Shown here piece by piece: positions 1 through 8,935 of a stretch of 64,000 nt of DNA. Position 1 is the first letter of the stretch; each line of letters opens with the position of its first letter. The DNA comes from Knufia peltigerae (lineage: Eukaryota; Ascomycota; Eurotiomycetes; Chaetothyriales; Trichomeriaceae): NCBI GenBank assembly GCA_030247855.1, contig JAPDRN010000057.1:124001-188000 (forward strand), given 5' to 3'. Made by a program: the position numbers and the translations under genes. The notes beneath the pieces were generated by a model. That model saw only the letters and a list, made by a program, of their open reading frames with translations. It searched no databases and was not told the DNA's origin.

Positions 1-375
1 GTGGTTGTCGGCATCGGGATTGGACGGCGTGGGGTTGTTGGAGCCGTTGGCGAAGTTCTTGCCCGCCACCGCTGCCACGTTCGCGGCCAGGTCCGGGTGG
101 GCGATCTGCAGGCCGTCATCGACGATGCCGATCACCACGCCCTGGCCACGGATGCCATTGCGGAACAGGCCATCGACGTTGAGATCGTTGCCGGCCACCG
201 GCAGCGTATCGGCCGGCACCGTCTGCCCGGTATTGAGCAGGTGCCACTGGATACCCGCCAGCGGATCGGCCTGTTGTGCCTGGGCGGTAAGGGCCAGGCT
301 GCCCAGTACCAGGGCAGTGGCCAGGGCCAGGCGCGCAGAGCGCGGTGGCGCGGAGCGTTGCGTGTGTCGCTTCAT
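1..375 (-). CDS. Secreted subtilisin-like (S8) serine protease, N-terminal part
   Basis: The ATG at 375 opens a signal peptide: basic MKRHTQR start, hydrophobic core near residues 17-30, and an AQA cleavage site. A short propeptide-like stretch follows, with WHLLNTGQ near residue 44. The catalytic Asp motif IVDDGLQIAHPDL sits near residues 82-94. The DDG form and the WHLLNTGQ stretch are typical of kexin-like S8 proteases of Xanthomonadaceae. Only 125 residues are in the window; the His and Ser motifs and any P domain lie beyond the left edge. The protein should be exported and hydrolyse proteins outside the cell. Confidence 0.85.
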   Translation of the reverse strand, partial: MKRHTQRSAPPRSARLALATALVLGSLALTAQAQQADPLAGIQWHLLNTGQTVPADTLPVAGNDLNVDGLFRNGIRGQGVVIGIVDDGLQIAHPDLAANVAAVAGKNFANGSNNPTPSNPDADNH

Positions 376-566
376 ACACGAATCCTTCTGTTGTGAATCG
401 GCATGGCAGGACGGCGGGGCGGATCTGCCCCATCGCAACGAGCCAAACGCGACACAACGAACAACCCCCTACCTCTTCACACAGCCAATGTGCTGATGTG
501 CCAAATGCGTCACAAACACTTATGCCGTCTGGTAATCACGACTGCGCCGGTCAGGCCTGAGTTTCG

Positions 567-591
567 GTAGATGCCAACCTTGGTTGGCACC
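567..591 (+). repeat. SMAG-type GTAG hairpin (REP)
   Basis: A GTAG tetranucleotide at 567-570 heads a perfect stem: TGCCAACC at 572-579 pairs with GGTTGGCA at 582-589 across a TT loop. This is the layout of the short GTAG-headed palindromes of S. maltophilia. It sits in the 278-base gap between the divergent subtilase and the gene at 654. Confidence 0.7.
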
Positions 592-653
592 GCGCATCCA
601 CGCCGGGAACCCCCCGCCATGCCACCATGTCTGCAGCTCCCGGAGGACACCGG

Positions 654-1073
654 ATGAAACGCCCCAATGCCCGCGCCCGCGCCGATCTGGCCCCACTCAC
701 CGTGGCCAGCATCCGCAAGGTGGTGCTCTCGATGTATCACCGTCGCCACGATTACTGGACCGACGCTGACATCGCCGAGCTTCTGCCGGAGCTCACCGCA
801 TTCAACATCACCACGGTGAAGCAGCTGCGCCTGCTGATGAAACGGCACCGCCGCGCGCTGCTGCGGGAGGAGAGAGCAAAGATGCCACGGGCGCAGACGC
901 TGGATCTGCGGACCGAGGGCGGCTGGCGTGGCATCGATGTACACGCCAACACCAGCTGGTACGCCATTGGCGGCCTGGTCCGCATCAGCATGGAACACGA
1001 GTTCGGCTTCGAGACCATGCTGCCGTTCCATGAGGTACGGGACGCTGCCATGGAGCTGGATGCGGAGGCGTAG
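654..1073 (+). CDS. Hypothetical protein, 139 aa
   Basis: The ATG at 654 is preceded by GGAGG at 642-646, which decides the start over an upstream ATG at 627. The protein is basic at the N-terminus and acidic at the C-terminus, has no membrane segment, and is probably cytoplasmic. A helical segment near residues 35-75 is rich in Leu, Lys and Arg (TVKQLRLLMKRHRRALL). I do not recognise a family. The next gene starts 2 bases after its stop, so the two are probably co-transcribed. Confidence 0.6.
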   Translation: MKRPNARARADLAPLTVASIRKVVLSMYHRRHDYWTDADIAELLPELTAFNITTVKQLRLLMKRHRRALLREERAKMPRAQTLDLRTEGGWRGIDVHANTSWYAIGGLVRISMEHEFGFETMLPFHEVRDAAMELDAEA

Positions 1074-1075
1074 AC

Positions 1076-1399
1076 GTGAAGACCCTGGCTTGGCTGTTGG
1101 CGTTGGCAGCCGTGCTTTACGTGGGGGGATGCTCGGCTACTTCCATCCTGGCCGAGCGCGGCATCGCTTCCCTGCAGCCCGGGGACCGTCGAGAGGCGGT
1201 CATCGATGCGCTGGGCGCACCCGATGTCACAGAGCCGCGTGGGCAACGGTTTTCCCGCTATGCCAGCACCCCATGCAGTGGCACCTGCGTGGAACGGCTG
1301 TGGTACGAAAATCCATTCCTGCCCCATATCGAGGCGTGGTCGGTGGAGCTGGATGGCACTGGCCACGTCGTGCGGACTTCGCATTGGGCATCGCCATAG
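1076..1399 (+). CDS. Small BamE/OmlA-like lipoprotein
   Basis: Begins with GTG two bases after the previous stop. The hydrophobic leader ends in a lipobox (VGGC, Cys near residue 19), so a lipid-anchored envelope protein is expected. The segment LQPGDRREAVIDALGAPD matches the start of BamE/SmpA/OmlA-like domains (LxxGMxxxxVxxxLGxP). Two further cysteines near residues 65 and 69 could form a disulphide. At 107 aa it fits small outer-membrane lipoproteins. Similarity to BamE itself is weak, so a specific role in outer-membrane assembly is not claimed. Confidence 0.65.
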   Translation: MKTLAWLLALAAVLYVGGCSATSILAERGIASLQPGDRREAVIDALGAPDVTEPRGQRFSRYASTPCSGTCVERLWYENPFLPHIEAWSVELDGTGHVVRTSHWASP

Positions 1400-1491
1400 C
1401 GTCGAGGCCATCCGATGCCCAGGTCATCGCACCCCCTCCCGCCCCCCTGTGCTACTACAGCCCGTGCACCCTTCCGTCCCGGAGCACGACC

Positions 1492-1932
1492 ATGGTCAAC
1501 CCCGTAGCCCAGGCCCACCGCGGCCTCGGCACAACACTCTTCAGCCTGTTGAACCCCATACCGTTCGGCTTCTTCGTGGCCGGCCTCATCTTCGACATCC
1601 TCTACCTCAACACCGCTGAAGTGATGTGGGGCAAGTCGGCGGCGTGGCTGATCACCTTTGGCCTGCTGATCGCCATCCTGCCGCGGCTGATCAACCTGTT
1701 CGCGGTCTGGCGCCGCAACGGCACCGCCACCGGCGCCGACCGCCTCGATTTCCTGCTCAACCTGGTCGCCATCGTGCTGGCCGTCTGGAACGCCTTCGTG
1801 CACAGCCGCGACGCCTATGCGGCGGCCGTGCCGGGCACCATCCTCTCCGCGCTGACGGTGGCACTGATCGCGTTCGGCTTCATCGTGCTGTCGCTGCAGC
1901 AGCCGGTGCTGCAAGGAGCCCGTCATGGCTAA
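1492..1932 (+). CDS. DUF2231-type inner membrane protein
   Basis: This 146-residue protein has four hydrophobic segments (roughly residues 18-38, 47-66, 83-103, 115-135), as in the DUF2231 membrane family. Its stop overlaps the start of the next gene by 8 bases (ATG at 1925), which indicates translational coupling with the sorbosone-dehydrogenase-like lipoprotein. In other proteobacteria DUF2231 proteins sit next to such dehydrogenases, and a redox partner role is plausible but not proven. The ATG at 1492 is the start that keeps the first helix intact. Confidence 0.7.
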   Translation: MVNPVAQAHRGLGTTLFSLLNPIPFGFFVAGLIFDILYLNTAEVMWGKSAAWLITFGLLIAILPRLINLFAVWRRNGTATGADRLDFLLNLVAIVLAVWNAFVHSRDAYAAAVPGTILSALTVALIAFGFIVLSLQQPVLQGARHG

Positions 1933-3235
1933 GCGCATCCTGCCCGCCGTGGGCGTGCTTTCGCTGGCCATGGCGCTGGCCGCGTGTGCCGGCAAGGCCG
2001 AATACCACCCGGCCGACCAGTCCGGTGCACAGCCACCGCTGCCCGCGCCGCAGAACTACCTGATGCCGCCGATGCAGGTGCCCAAGGGCGTGGGCTGGGC
2101 CGAAGGACAGGCACCGTCGGTGGCCGACGGCCTGAAGATCGAACGCATCGCCGCCAACCTGCAGCACCCGCGTCGACTGCTGTCCCTGCCCAACGGTGAC
2201 GTACTGGTAGTGGAAGGCAACGGCCCCGGTGAAGAGCCGGTCACCACGCCCAAGCAGTGGATCGCCGGCAAGGTGAAGGCGCGCTCGGGCAAGGCCGGCA
2301 AGGGCGGCAACCGGGTCACGTTGCTGCGGCGAACGCCGGGCACCGGCACCTGGACCCAGCACGTGTACATCGAAAACCTGCACTCGCCGTTCGGCATCCA
2401 GCTGATCGGCGACACGCTGTATGTGGCCAACACCGGCAACATCATGAAGTACCACTACGTGCCGGGCGAAACCCGCATGTCCGACAAGGGCAGCGAGTTC
2501 ACCGACCTGCCCAGCACCATCAACCACCACTGGACCAAGGAACTGCTGGCCAGCCGCGATGGCAGCAAGCTGTACGTGGGCGTGGGCTCCAACAGCAACA
2601 TCACCGAGAACGGCCTGGCGATCGAGTACCGCCGCGCGGTGGTGCTGGAAGTGGACGTGGCCACCAGCGGCAGCCGCATCTACGCCTCGGGCCTGCGCAA
2701 CCCCACCGGCCTGGACTGGGAGCCGAGCACCGGCAAGCTGTGGGCAGTGGTGAACGAGCGCGACGAGATCGGTGCCGACCTGGTGCCCGACTATCTCACC
2801 TCGGTGCAGGAGCATGGCTTCTACGGCTGGCCTTACAGCTACTACGGCCAGCACGTGGACGAGCGCGTGCAGCCGCAGCGACCGGACCTGGTGGCCAAGG
2901 CGATCCGCCCGGACTTCGCCATCGGCTCGCACGTGGCACCGCTGGGCCTGCTGTTCTACACCGGCCAGGCACTGCCGGCGAAGTACCACGGCGGTGCCTT
3001 CATCGGCGAGCACGGCAGCTGGGACCGCTCGCCACTGAGCGGTTACGAAGTGGTGTACGTGCCGTTCAAGGACGGCAAGCCGGCCGGCCGCCCGGAAGCG
3101 GTGGTGAGCGGGTTTGCGTCCAAGGACGAGAAGACGCTGATGGGCGCGCCGGTGGGCATGGCCATTGATGCGGAAGGTGCGTTGCTGGTCGCCGATGATG
3201 TGGGTGACGTGGTGTGGCGGGTATCGGCGAAGTAG
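1925..3235 (+). CDS. L-sorbosone dehydrogenase / PQQ-GDH-like beta-propeller lipoprotein
   Basis: The leader ends with the lipobox LAAC (Cys near residue 21), so the mature protein is lipid-anchored on the periplasmic side. The body has the repeated blade motifs of the soluble glucose/sorbosone dehydrogenase propeller: LQHPRRLLSLPNGDVLVVE near residues 76-94, LHSPFGIQLIGDTLYVANTG near 150-170, then SGLRNPTGLDWEP, VNERDEIG and HGFYGWPYSYYG. These families oxidise aldose sugars with PQQ. The substrate here is unknown and PQQ binding cannot be confirmed by eye. The 436-aa length fits. It is coupled to the DUF2231 gene by an 8-base overlap. Confidence 0.8.
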   Translation: MAKRILPAVGVLSLAMALAACAGKAEYHPADQSGAQPPLPAPQNYLMPPMQVPKGVGWAEGQAPSVADGLKIERIAANLQHPRRLLSLPNGDVLVVEGNGPGEEPVTTPKQWIAGKVKARSGKAGKGGNRVTLLRRTPGTGTWTQHVYIENLHSPFGIQLIGDTLYVANTGNIMKYHYVPGETRMSDKGSEFTDLPSTINHHWTKELLASRDGSKLYVGVGSNSNITENGLAIEYRRAVVLEVDVATSGSRIYASGLRNPTGLDWEPSTGKLWAVVNERDEIGADLVPDYLTSVQEHGFYGWPYSYYGQHVDERVQPQRPDLVAKAIRPDFAIGSHVAPLGLLFYTGQALPAKYHGGAFIGEHGSWDRSPLSGYEVVYVPFKDGKPAGRPEAVVSGFASKDEKTLMGAPVGMAIDAEGALLVADDVGDVVWRVSAK

Positions 3236-3322
3236 CGCGGATCTGCTCTACTGTGTCGCACTGCGGTGCCGCTGCCGGCGGCACCGCCTCGGCCTTCATG
3301 GCCCATCAGCGGAGACACGAGG

Positions 3323-3733
3323 ATGTACCGAGGGATCGTGCTGGCCATTGCTGCGCTCATCTTCCCGGTTGCTGCGGATGCCGTCGAATCGGCGCGCTGG
3401 CAGGGCAGCTACTCCAATGTCTGCATGCATCCAGAATCAGGCGACCTGCTCGGCGATGCCGTGTCCTTCATCCCATATGCGGGTGGGATGGCGGTGCTGC
3501 TGCAGCGCTTTGAAGGGGAAGCGATGGCCCCGCAGCTGCTGATCCTGCGTGAGCAGGACGGCATCGCCGTCGGCGCTGAAGCGGAGGGTGCACCGCCGGT
3601 CATCCGACTGACGCGGGAGCAGACCCGGTTGCGCGTCCGTTATCTGGACGGGCAGCAGGATTCACCGGCAGGCAGTCTGCGGCCCATTGCCGCCCCACTA
3701 TGGGCGGGCGCGCGATTCCCCGAGTGCAGATGA
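3323..3733 (+). CDS. Hypothetical secreted protein, 136 aa
   Basis: The ATG at 3323 follows a GGAG at 3311. The first 20 residues form a classical signal peptide (short basic start, hydrophobic run, cleavage after ADA). The mature part is about 115 residues with two cysteines (residue ~33 and third from the end) that could pair in the periplasm. No domain recognised. It faces the convergent ExoD gene, whose stop lies 20 bases beyond. Confidence 0.6.
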   Translation: MYRGIVLAIAALIFPVAADAVESARWQGSYSNVCMHPESGDLLGDAVSFIPYAGGMAVLLQRFEGEAMAPQLLILREQDGIAVGAEAEGAPPVIRLTREQTRLRVRYLDGQQDSPAGSLRPIAAPLWAGARFPECR

Positions 3734-3753
3734 TGCAGGGGGCATCCCGCGGG

Positions 3754-4437
3754 TCAGGCCAGTGCTGACCAACGCCCTGAACCGACCCAGCCCGTGCGCA
3801 GCCCACTGGACACCGATTCGGCCGCAACCCCCACACCGCCCAGCAGCACGCCGAAATACACCACCGACGCCACCACGAAGCCGTAGCCGGCCGCCACCGC
3901 GGCGCCATCGCGCTGGATGAAGCCGATCGCAAAGGACATCAGTGCCAGCGCCGGCAGCGTGTTGCTGAAGGGAATCGGCCCGGCCGGCAGCATCAGCAGG
4001 ATCGTGGCGAACACCAGCACCAGGTTGTTCAACCGCATCATCTTCTTCGAGCGCACCATCGCTGCCAGCCGCATCGGCCGTGACAACCGCTCCATGCGGT
4101 GCACCCATTTCAGGGCACGGCCCAGGTTGGCTTTCAGCTTGTCGGTGGCGATCTGCTTGTCGGCCAACCGCTGCGGCACCCACAACGGTCGGTCGCGTAC
4201 GCGGCTCAGGCCGATCAGCAGGATGGACGCACCGAACACCGTGCTCAGCCCGGGAATCGATACCGGAATCAGGAAGATCGCCGACAGCAGGATCACCACC
4301 AGCATCAGGCCTTCGTCGCCCAGCGCATGCAGCAGCGTGCCAACGCGGATATGGTCGCCGGGCAGACCGTCGATCAGGTCTTCAATCTGCTGGGCAAGCG
4401 GGGCGGTGCCGTTGGCGTCGGGCGCTTGGTAGGTCAT
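3754..4437 (-). CDS. ExoD-family inner membrane protein
   Basis: Read from the ATG at 4437 (227 aa), it has the ExoD layout: an amphipathic N-terminal region (LIDGLPGDHIRVGTLLHALGDEG), a long hydrophobic hairpin near residues 45-85, a cytosolic basic stretch near 90-140, and two or three more membrane segments. ExoD proteins are linked to exopolysaccharide production and alkali tolerance in rhizobia, with biochemical role unresolved. An in-frame ATG at 4548 would add 37 residues that look untypical (Cys/Arg-rich), so the internal start is preferred. Confidence 0.8.
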   Translation of the reverse strand: MTYQAPDANGTAPLAQQIEDLIDGLPGDHIRVGTLLHALGDEGLMLVVILLSAIFLIPVSIPGLSTVFGASILLIGLSRVRDRPLWVPQRLADKQIATDKLKANLGRALKWVHRMERLSRPMRLAAMVRSKKMMRLNNLVLVFATILLMLPAGPIPFSNTLPALALMSFAIGFIQRDGAAVAAGYGFVVASVVYFGVLLGGVGVAAESVSSGLRTGWVGSGRWSALA

Positions 4438-4600
4438 GCGTCGAAAGAGTGTCCAGGGAAGGGCGGTCGATAGGGCCGTCCTGCGGTGGGGGACACACAG
4501 GCACCATGAGTATCCCCGGCCAGCGCTTCGCGGAGGTGAACGATGCATGAGGTCGGCGTTGTCCGGCGGCCTGGCCTAAAATGGGTGCCCCCCGCACTGG

Positions 4601-5443
4601 TTGAAGATGATGGACATGGGTCGCAGGCAATCGACCATCGAACTGGTCGCCATCGATATGGATGGCACCCTGCTGGACCCCGCCCACAAGCTCACCGCGC
4701 GCGTGAAGCAGGCCATCGCCGAAGCGCGCGCGCTGGGCGTGCACATCGTGCTGACCAGTGGCCGTCCGGTGCCGGGGCTGGCGCCGTTCCTGCAGGAACT
4801 GGGCATCGAGGGCGACGATGACTACTGCATCGCCTGCAACGGTGGCCTGGTGCAGCGCATCGGCCCGCGCGAAACCGTGGTCGAGTATCCGCTCAGCTTC
4901 GACGACTTCGTGTACTGCGAACAGGTCGCCCGCGAGATCGGTGTGCACTTCCAGGCACTGGACGCGCAGCGCATGTATACGCCCAACCAGGACATCAGCA
5001 TCTACACCGTGGCCGACTCGCATCTTTCGCGCATGCCACTGTCGTACCGCCGCGTGGCCGACATGGACCCCAGCATGTCCTTCATCAAGCTGATGATGAT
5101 CGACGAACCGGACGTGCTGGACGCCGCCATCGCGCGCCTGCCGGCCGCGCTGACCGAGCGTTTCGCGGTGCTGAAGAGCGCTCCGTTCTTCCTGGAAGTA
5201 TTCGACCACCGCGCCGGCAAGGGGCCGAGCCTGCAGAAGCTGGCCGAGCACCTGGGCATCGATCGCGCCAACGTCATGGCCATCGGCGACCAGGAGAACG
5301 ACCTCACCATGCTGCAGTACGCCGGTACCAGCGTGGCGATGGGCAATGCCATCGATGCGGTGAAAGCCGTGGCGCGTTTTGAAACCGCCACCAATTCCGA
5401 AGACGGCGTCGCGCGGGCGATCGAGCGCTTCGTGCTGCAGTAG
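4601..5443 (+). CDS. yidA: Sugar phosphatase YidA (HAD superfamily, Cof type)
   Basis: Class IIB HAD phosphatase acting on sugar phosphates in the cytoplasm. Motif I is IDMDGTLLDP (near residues 18-27), motif II is LTSGRP, and motif IV is GDQENDLTML. The cap region carries YIDA-typical stretches (PNQDISIYTV, KSAPFFLEVFDHRAGKG). The line-up with E. coli YidA is close over its whole length (about 270 aa). ATGs at 4601, 4607, 4610 and 4616 are all possible starts; the last, nearest the domain, is equally likely. Confidence 0.9.
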   Translation: MKMMDMGRRQSTIELVAIDMDGTLLDPAHKLTARVKQAIAEARALGVHIVLTSGRPVPGLAPFLQELGIEGDDDYCIACNGGLVQRIGPRETVVEYPLSFDDFVYCEQVAREIGVHFQALDAQRMYTPNQDISIYTVADSHLSRMPLSYRRVADMDPSMSFIKLMMIDEPDVLDAAIARLPAALTERFAVLKSAPFFLEVFDHRAGKGPSLQKLAEHLGIDRANVMAIGDQENDLTMLQYAGTSVAMGNAIDAVKAVARFETATNSEDGVARAIERFVLQ

Positions 5444-5460
5444 GCCGGTAATGCGAAGAA

Positions 5461-5489
5461 GGACGCCACCGCGCACGGCGGCGGCGTCC
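5461..5489. terminator. GC-rich hairpin between convergent genes
   Basis: GGACGCCACCGC at 5461-5472 pairs, with one mismatch, with GCGGCGGCGTCC at 5478-5489 around a 5-base loop. It lies between yidA and the convergent gene at 5501, where a bidirectional terminator is expected. A short T run follows only at 5499-5502, so strength is uncertain. Confidence 0.5.
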
Positions 5490-5500
5490 CACCAACGGTT

Positions 5501-5983
5501 TTACTGGCAGACGTACTCGTTGCCCGACTGGACGCTCTCCACATCGAGCTCATGGTTCTGGATCTCGATCGTTTCCATGCGGGTCGAAACAACCACCGCA
5601 CGGGCGCCGACGCTGCACGCGGCAGGCAGGCCGCCAGCGTAGACCTGCCCATTGATCGCATACGCCAGGCCGTAGCAGGCCGAGCCGAGCTTCTGCGAGT
5701 CGAAGTGGCAAGCATTGAGCTGGTTGTTGGCCGATGCGCTGGCGGCGTTGTAGTTGGTCGTCCAGCCGCTGAACGGATCGTTGGCGCAGGTGCCCGGGAA
5801 GTCCTGGATCGGCGTGCCGCCGGTCGTGCAGGTGTGTTCCCATGCGCTGGAGAAGGGGCTTTGTTTGAAGTACGCAGTGCGGCCGCTGTCGACCCATTGC
5901 GCGGCGGCAGCATTTTCGGCGAAGGCGGACAGGCCGAGCAGGCACAGTGCAGTTGCGGCGAGCGGTTTCAATCCATTCAACAT
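5501..5983 (-). CDS. Hypothetical secreted Cys-containing protein, 160 aa
   Basis: The ATG at 5983 is preceded on its strand by AAAGGA at good spacing. The signal peptide covers roughly residues 1-27 (cleavage after AAA). The mature part is rich in Asn, Gly and Ser and has six or more cysteines (in HTCTTGG, GTCAND, ACHFD, SACYG, AACS, YVCQ), which suggests a disulphide-stabilised periplasmic or secreted domain. No family recognised. It is monocistronic and ends beside the yidA terminator hairpin. Confidence 0.6.
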   Translation of the reverse strand: MLNGLKPLAATALCLLGLSAFAENAAAAQWVDSGRTAYFKQSPFSSAWEHTCTTGGTPIQDFPGTCANDPFSGWTTNYNAASASANNQLNACHFDSQKLGSACYGLAYAINGQVYAGGLPAACSVGARAVVVSTRMETIEIQNHELDVESVQSGNEYVCQ

Positions 5984-6445
5984 GACGTTCGTCCTTTGAA
6001 GTGTCGAGTTAACGCGTCGGAGCCTTGCATGGCAGCGTGTGCGGAAGGCGTCGCAAATGTCCGCGCCGCCGCCGCGGACATGATCATTCAGCATCCAAGG
6101 CGGCGCAAGTCGAGCCAGGCACGAATGGTCGAAAGGCTGACGGAGCGCACATACATCACATTGCAACGTGCAAGTGATAGTGCGGCATCGAAAACGATAC
6201 CTGCGTATAGCCGCGCTTTACCACGGCGCAATGGCGGTATGGGCGGGCAGATGCAAGAATTCCGCACGTCGAAATCACGCCACCGAATCCCACGGCAGAT
6301 GATCGTCTTCATCCGCCACTGACCGGCGCGCACCGCGCCGTCATTCCTTCAACGCAATCGCCGCCAGCCAGCGCGCCGCACACCGGCGCTGCATCGCGCT
6401 GGGCGTGCGCCTGCGCCACCTTTCTCCTGCACCCTGGATCTGGCC
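5984..6445. other. Divergent intergenic region
   Basis: Holds the promoters of the secreted protein gene at 5983 and of the TonB receptor at 6446. A GC-rich dyad (GGCGCG...CGCGCC) lies near 6325. No convincing gene is visible, although short open frames exist. Confidence 0.5.
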
Positions 6446-8761
6446 ATGAACACTCCACCTACGCTTATTGCCCTGGCGATCGGCACCGCTCTCGTTGCAC
6501 CGTTGCACGCTGCCGAGTCGACCGACGCCGCCCACGACACCCCCACCACCCTGAACGCGCTGCAGGTCATTGCCACGCCGCGCGGTGCCGCCGTCGCCCC
6601 CACCCAGGTGGTTGGCCCGAACCGCTACGTCATCAACGCCACCGACCTCGACGCGATGGTGTCGGGCGGCAACGGCCTGTCGATGTTGAAGAACGTGCCA
6701 GGTGCGAGCTACACCGCCACCGACGGGCTGGGTCTGGATATTTCCGCCACCAGCCTGTTCGTGCGCGGTTTCCGCATGAATGAAATGGGCATCACCTTCG
6801 AAGGCGTGCCGCTGAACGACAACGGCTTCCTCTCGCTTACCGGCACCAGCGTGGTCAACGTCGGTGTGCCCGATGGCATCAGCTCGATCACGGTCAGCCC
6901 GGGCGGTGCGCCGGTCAGCGTGTTCTCCAGCAGCGTCAATGGCGGCAGCCTCGAGTACCGGCTGGCAGAGCTGCAGGACACTCCCAGCCTGCGCATCAAG
7001 CAGGGCGTGGGCAGCAACAACACCCTGGTGACCACGGTCTCGGGCCAGAGCGGCCAGCTCGGCGAGCACGGCCCGAAGCTGCTGGTCGACCTGCAGCGCG
7101 TGTCGGCCGACAAGTACCAGGGCGCCGGCACGCAGAAGTTCCTGCGCGGCGACCTGAAGGCCCAGCAGGATGTGGCATGGGGTGACTTCACCGTGTTCCT
7201 GTCCGACAGCAAGGCCGCGGTGTGGGGCTACAACAACATTTCCTTCGACATGATCCGCAAGCTCGGCTGGAAGGCCGACAGCTTCTATCCGGACTATGCG
7301 TGGGCGTACTACGTGGCCTCGCCGGAGAACGCCGACAAATCCTGCGGCGCCTACACCTGCGGTGAGCTGTCCGAGCTGATTCCGTACGACACCGGCCAGG
7401 TGACCCGCGACCGCGTCGCTTCGATCAACCATCGTTTCCAGATCACGCCCGCGCTCAGCGGCAACGTGCAGCTGTACAACGCCAACAGCCACACCCAGGC
7501 CACCTTGACCGACCCGACCGTGCCGTCACCCAACGGCGCGCCCTTCTCCGAACAGGTGCAGACGCCACGGCTCAACCGCTTGGGCGGCATGTTCAACCTG
7601 CAGTTCGAGGCCGGTGCGCACACCATCACCACCGGTTTCTGGCAGGAAAAGAGCAAGGCGGCGGCGAAGACTGAGTGGTACCAGCAGCCGCTGCTGGGCG
7701 AAGGCAAGCCACTGAAGGCCACCGGGCCGTTCGATGTGTACGGGCCGGCGTTCCAGACCGACAACGCATCAAGCTGGGTGACCCGTTCGCGGCAGTTCTA
7801 CCTGCATGACAACTACGCTGTCACCGACACGCTGGTGCTGGGGCTGGGCTTCAAGGCGGTGGACTTCAGCACCACCGGGGGTGGTATCGGCGATGCGCCG
7901 GAGCGGCCGGTGAACGGCACGCTGCGCGCCAAGAGCAACTTCCTGCCGCACGTGTCGCTGTACTGGAGCCCGACCGAGCGGACCGATGCCTTCATCGACC
8001 TGGCCAACACCATGAACGGCTATCGCGTGGCCCAGCGCGGCAACATCGGCTATACCGCGTCGGCCTGGACCATCACCGACCAGGAAGAGTTCGACCGCGT
8101 GGCCGGCACCCTGCGGCCGGAGAAGAACTGGAACCTGACCGTCGGTGCCAGCCACCGTTTCGACCGGCTGACGGTGACGGCGGACGTGTTCTACAACGAC
8201 ATCCGCAACCGCTTGCTGTCGGCGGCGATCGGCACCCAGTTCGCACAGATCAACACGGTGCGGTTGATGCCGAAGATGCACGTGATCGGTGCCGATCTCG
8301 GCATCACCGCCGACCTGACCGATCATCTGCAGTTCTACCAAGGCATCGCGCTGGCGCGCTCGTACTACGACAGCGATTTCGTGGTGGGCGATACCGTGTA
8401 CCCGATCAAGGGCAACGCACAGCCGGGCTATCCGCAGTTGTCGCTGGTCAGCGACCTGTCCGCGCACTTTGGCGGCTGGCGTTTCGGTGCCACCAGCACC
8501 TCGTACCTGCGCCAGCCCTTCACCTATGAAAACGACATCCGCGTGCCGACGTTCTGGCAGGTCAACGCATACACGGCCTACAAGCTGGGGGCGGACAGCC
8601 TGGTGCCGGGGCTGGAGCTGCGGCTGGACGTGAGCAACCTGTTCAACCGCAACAACATCGGCACCGCCACCATCGCCGGTTCGTCGTTCTCGGGGGATTA
8701 CCAGACCCTGCAGCGCAGCGCACCACGGCAGGTGATGTTCAGCACCTCGATGTCGTTCTGA
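6446..8761 (+). CDS. TonB-dependent outer membrane receptor
   Basis: A 771-aa outer-membrane transporter. It has a signal peptide (residues 1-22), a TonB-box-like stretch (LNALQVIATP near 35-44), a plug domain with LFVRGFRMNEMGITFEGVPLND near 107-128, and a long beta-barrel ending in an aromatic C-terminus (TSMSF). The plug and barrel order and length fit family norms. It would take up a siderophore or other scarce ligand using TonB energy. The substrate cannot be told from sequence, and no adjacent biosynthesis or regulator gene helps. Confidence 0.9.
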   Translation: MNTPPTLIALAIGTALVAPLHAAESTDAAHDTPTTLNALQVIATPRGAAVAPTQVVGPNRYVINATDLDAMVSGGNGLSMLKNVPGASYTATDGLGLDISATSLFVRGFRMNEMGITFEGVPLNDNGFLSLTGTSVVNVGVPDGISSITVSPGGAPVSVFSSSVNGGSLEYRLAELQDTPSLRIKQGVGSNNTLVTTVSGQSGQLGEHGPKLLVDLQRVSADKYQGAGTQKFLRGDLKAQQDVAWGDFTVFLSDSKAAVWGYNNISFDMIRKLGWKADSFYPDYAWAYYVASPENADKSCGAYTCGELSELIPYDTGQVTRDRVASINHRFQITPALSGNVQLYNANSHTQATLTDPTVPSPNGAPFSEQVQTPRLNRLGGMFNLQFEAGAHTITTGFWQEKSKAAAKTEWYQQPLLGEGKPLKATGPFDVYGPAFQTDNASSWVTRSRQFYLHDNYAVTDTLVLGLGFKAVDFSTTGGGIGDAPERPVNGTLRAKSNFLPHVSLYWSPTERTDAFIDLANTMNGYRVAQRGNIGYTASAWTITDQEEFDRVAGTLRPEKNWNLTVGASHRFDRLTVTADVFYNDIRNRLLSAAIGTQFAQINTVRLMPKMHVIGADLGITADLTDHLQFYQGIALARSYYDSDFVVGDTVYPIKGNAQPGYPQLSLVSDLSAHFGGWRFGATSTSYLRQPFTYENDIRVPTFWQVNAYTAYKLGADSLVPGLELRLDVSNLFNRNNIGTATIAGSSFSGDYQTLQRSAPRQVMFSTSMSF

Positions 8762-8785
8762 ACTGCGGAACGGGCCCTGACCCCA

Positions 8786-8809
8786 GTAGATCCACGCCAT
8801 GCGTGGATG
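8786..8809 (+). repeat. SMAG-type GTAG hairpin (REP)
   Basis: GTAG at 8786-8789 followed by the perfect stem ATCCACGC (8790-8797) and GCGTGGAT (8801-8808) with loop CAT. Same design as the copy at 567. Placed 25 bases after the TonB receptor stop. Confidence 0.8.
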
Positions 8810-8840
8810 TACTTGGCGTTCCTCGGCGGCTGCCATGACC

Positions 8841-8879
8841 GGGGTCGGATCCCTCTGCCATGCAAAGGGCTCCGACCCC
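8841..8879 (+). terminator. Inverted repeat, possible terminator
   Basis: GGGGTCGGA at 8841-8849 pairs with TCCGACCCC at 8871-8879, and an inner CCCT/AGGG pair extends the stem. It follows the SMAG repeat behind the TonB receptor gene. There is no T-run, so it may be a second repeat element and not a true terminator. Confidence 0.45.
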
Positions 8880-8935
8880 ATCCGCTGTTTGCACGATCTG
8901 CACTGATTTCGTGGCACCAACGCAAGGTTCCCACA

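Noticed and set aside
1880..3013. A 377-codon minus-strand frame opposite the sorbosone-dehydrogenase-like gene
   Set aside because: Antisense shadow of a well-supported lipoprotein gene. Composition (Ala, His, Val, Gln) is typical of such shadows.
4382..5476. A 364-codon minus-strand frame opposite yidA
   Set aside because: The plus strand matches YidA over its full length. The minus frame has no recognisable domain.
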